From: Candidatus Hermodarchaeota archaeon
Lineage (GTDB): Archaea; Asgardarchaeota; Hermodarchaeia; Hermodarchaeales; Hermodarchaeaceae
DNA length: 6,232 bases
NCBI GenBank assembly: GCA_016839995.1
Contig: JAEOTD010000043.1
Span: 1-6,232 of the forward strand
Direction of reading: 5' to 3'
Each line of letters starts with the position of its first letter. Positions within the stretch are counted from its first letter, which is position 1. Both the position numbers and the translations under genes were made by a program. Shown piece by piece: positions 5,318 to 6,232 of the stretch. The notes under the pieces were generated by a model. That model worked only from the letters and a program-made list of their open reading frames with translations, was not told the origin of the DNA and did no database searches.

Positions 5318-6013
5318 TTGCTGGGTGGCCTACTGAAGTTGCCAACTTCTAGATTGAAAAAGGAACCGGAATCTGTCACAGTTCCAAAGAACATGCTTGC
5401 TGAATTCATAAAAGCGGAAGATTTTGTAACAAAATATTTTCAAACCTCCCGACGGCTACCCAAAGAAGGCAAGTTCCTTATTGGCAATCAACGCTACGTG
5501 GCCCTCCCTGCTGAATTTGTAACAGCTATGCGAGAACGAATTGCTCTCTCCGGGAGTGGAGAACTAGCTGACCTCATAATCTATGAGGTGGCCAAATCTT
5601 TCGGACAATTAGATGCTCGCGATTATCAACAACGTATGAATGTCCAGGATCCCGTAGGCATGCTCTCTGCTGGGCCCATTCAGTTTAGTTTTCGCGGGTT
5701 TGCCCACGTCGATATCTTTCCAATCAGTAATCCATCACCTGATGAAAACTACCTGCTTGTTTACGATCATCTCAATTCCTTTGAGGTCGAAGCCTCTGTC
5801 AAGAAAAATGAACACACACATTCCCCTCGATGCTTCTTCAACGCAGGTTATTCAGCCGGGTGGTGTGAAGAGAGCTTTGGCATTCCCTTACAAGCCCGTG
5901 AAATCACCTGTCGCGCCATGGGCGATCCATCCTGTCGATTCGTCATGGCTCATAAAAACCAGATTCTGAAACATATCACGTCAGAAGAAATCGAGAACTA
6001 CAAATCCCTCTAG
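5318..6013 (+). CDS. V4R domain protein (XylR_N/4-vinyl-reductase-like sensor domain)
   Basis: V4R domains are predicted small-molecule, possibly hydrocarbon-binding modules; they are found in bacteriochlorophyll BchJ, at the N-terminus of XylR-type regulators and alone in archaea, and share a fold with the TRAPP subunit Bet3. From the TTG the protein has 231 residues. GKFLIGNQRYVALPAEFV (51-68) looks like the start of the XylR_N-type region. GYSAGWCEESFG (177-188) and REITCRAMGDPSCRF (194-208) form the typical V4R end, with Cys183, Cys198 and Cys206; Cys172, His166 and His168 lie nearby, so metal binding is possible. No DNA-binding, ATPase or kinase domain is attached. The start is uncertain: TTG at 5318 sits where the TATA-like box predicts transcription start, which would make a leaderless mRNA, while ATG at 5393 (206 residues) has no clear ribosome binding site but still includes the whole domain. 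The ligand is unknown. Confidence 0.82.
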   Translation: MLGGLLKLPTSRLKKEPESVTVPKNMLAEFIKAEDFVTKYFQTSRRLPKEGKFLIGNQRYVALPAEFVTAMRERIALSGSGELADLIIYEVAKSFGQLDARDYQQRMNVQDPVGMLSAGPIQFSFRGFAHVDIFPISNPSPDENYLLVYDHLNSFEVEASVKKNEHTHSPRCFFNAGYSAGWCEESFGIPLQAREITCRAMGDPSCRFVMAHKNQILKHITSEEIENYKSL

Positions 6014-6067
6014 CTCCTTTTTGATTTCTCAAGGAAGAAATTTGCTGGTAGCGTAAGTCTTTTTGAG
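6014..6067 (+). terminator. Candidate terminator region after the V4R gene
   Basis: Two T5 runs (6018-6022 and 6060-6064) follow the V4R stop. CTCAA (6028-6032) can pair with TTGAG (6063-6067) and AAGA (6035-6038) with TCTT (6058-6061), an imperfect stem with a 19-base loop. T-runs fit archaeal termination; the hairpin is weak and may be chance. Confidence 0.3.
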
Positions 6068-6099
6068 TGAAATGCCACAGCTTGGTTTGAGTTGATTTC

Positions 6100-6232
6100 A
6101 TGGGACTCTTTGCCAAGATTTCTGTCTTATCAATAGTTATGTGTTTTCTGATAATCTCGGTACCCATACCCAACTCACCCTCTCACCATATCTCAGATTC
6201 TATTACATTCCACTCAGCCACACCATTCAAGG
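6100..6232 (+). CDS. Start of a putative secreted or membrane-anchored protein (3' end outside window)
   Basis: An open frame begins with ATG at 6100, after an in-frame TGA at 6088-6090, and runs off the window after 44 codons. The N-terminus looks like a Sec signal peptide or signal anchor: a short basic start (MGLFAK), a hydrophobic core of about 15 residues (ISVLSIVMCFLIISV, 7-21), then a polar, proline-containing stretch (PIPNSPSHHIS). The following residues are rich in S, T and H, as in many exported archaeal proteins. There is no clear ribosome binding site, and the gap to the V4R gene is 86 bases. The family is unknown because only the leader is visible; it could also be a chance open frame. 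Confidence 0.5.
   Translation, partial: MGLFAKISVLSIVMCFLIISVPIPNSPSHHISDSITFHSATPFK

Noticed and set aside
5976..6173. 65-residue minus-strand frame across the V4R 3' end
   Set aside because: It overlaps two plus-strand frames, lacks a ribosome binding site and shows no domain.
1..6232. CRISPR array, tRNA, rRNA, insertion sequence or attachment site
   Set aside because: No spaced direct repeats, cloverleaf, transposase or flanking terminal repeats were found on reading both strands.

Overview
The window reads as a mid-GC archaeal chromosome segment with densely packed genes on both strands. The archaeal signs are short A/T-rich TATA-like boxes upstream of several genes, a MIP18 protein of the CIA2 type (closer in motif to eukaryotic and archaeal proteins than to bacterial SufT), a stand-alone V4R protein and an E1-like ThiF/MoeB enzyme. 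Ribosome binding sites vary from very good (GGAGGT before the cysteine desulfurase) to absent. The long coiled-coil protein and the CIA2-like protein would suit an Asgard-type archaeon, but that placement is inference; no ribosomal or other phylogenetic marker is present.

Layout from left to right. Positions 2-826 (+) hold the 3' part of a superfamily 2 helicase whose 5' part lies outside the window. A 95-base gap follows, with an interrupted inverted repeat and two TATA-like boxes. Positions 922-2196 (+) encode a complete SufS-type cysteine desulfurase. It converges, with only 2 bases between the stop codons, on a minus-strand pair: a 574-codon frame, most likely translated as a 547-residue coiled-coil protein with a possible C-terminal winged helix (4615-2972), then an E1-like ThiF/MoeB/HesA protein (2951-2199). 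The pair is separated by 20 bases and is probably one operon. A divergent intergenic region (4616-4806) leads to a CIA2-like MIP18 protein (4807-5166, +). A 151-base gap with a hairpin, a T-rich tract, an inverted repeat and a TATA-like box leads to a V4R protein (5318-6013, +). The right edge cuts an ORF that begins with a probable signal peptide (6100 onward, +).

How the genes may work together: three neighbours concern sulfur handling. The desulfurase produces persulfide sulfur, E1-like proteins adenylate ubiquitin-fold sulfur carriers (MoaD/ThiS/SAMP/Urm1 type) and may accept sulfur, and CIA2-type MIP18 proteins help deliver Fe-S clusters. No SufB/C/D scaffold and no ubiquitin-fold partner is visible, so this is a loose thematic neighbourhood, not a proven pathway. 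The least explained element is the coiled-coil protein co-transcribed with the E1-like enzyme; it matches no family I can name. I see no CRISPR array, insertion sequence, tRNA or rRNA.
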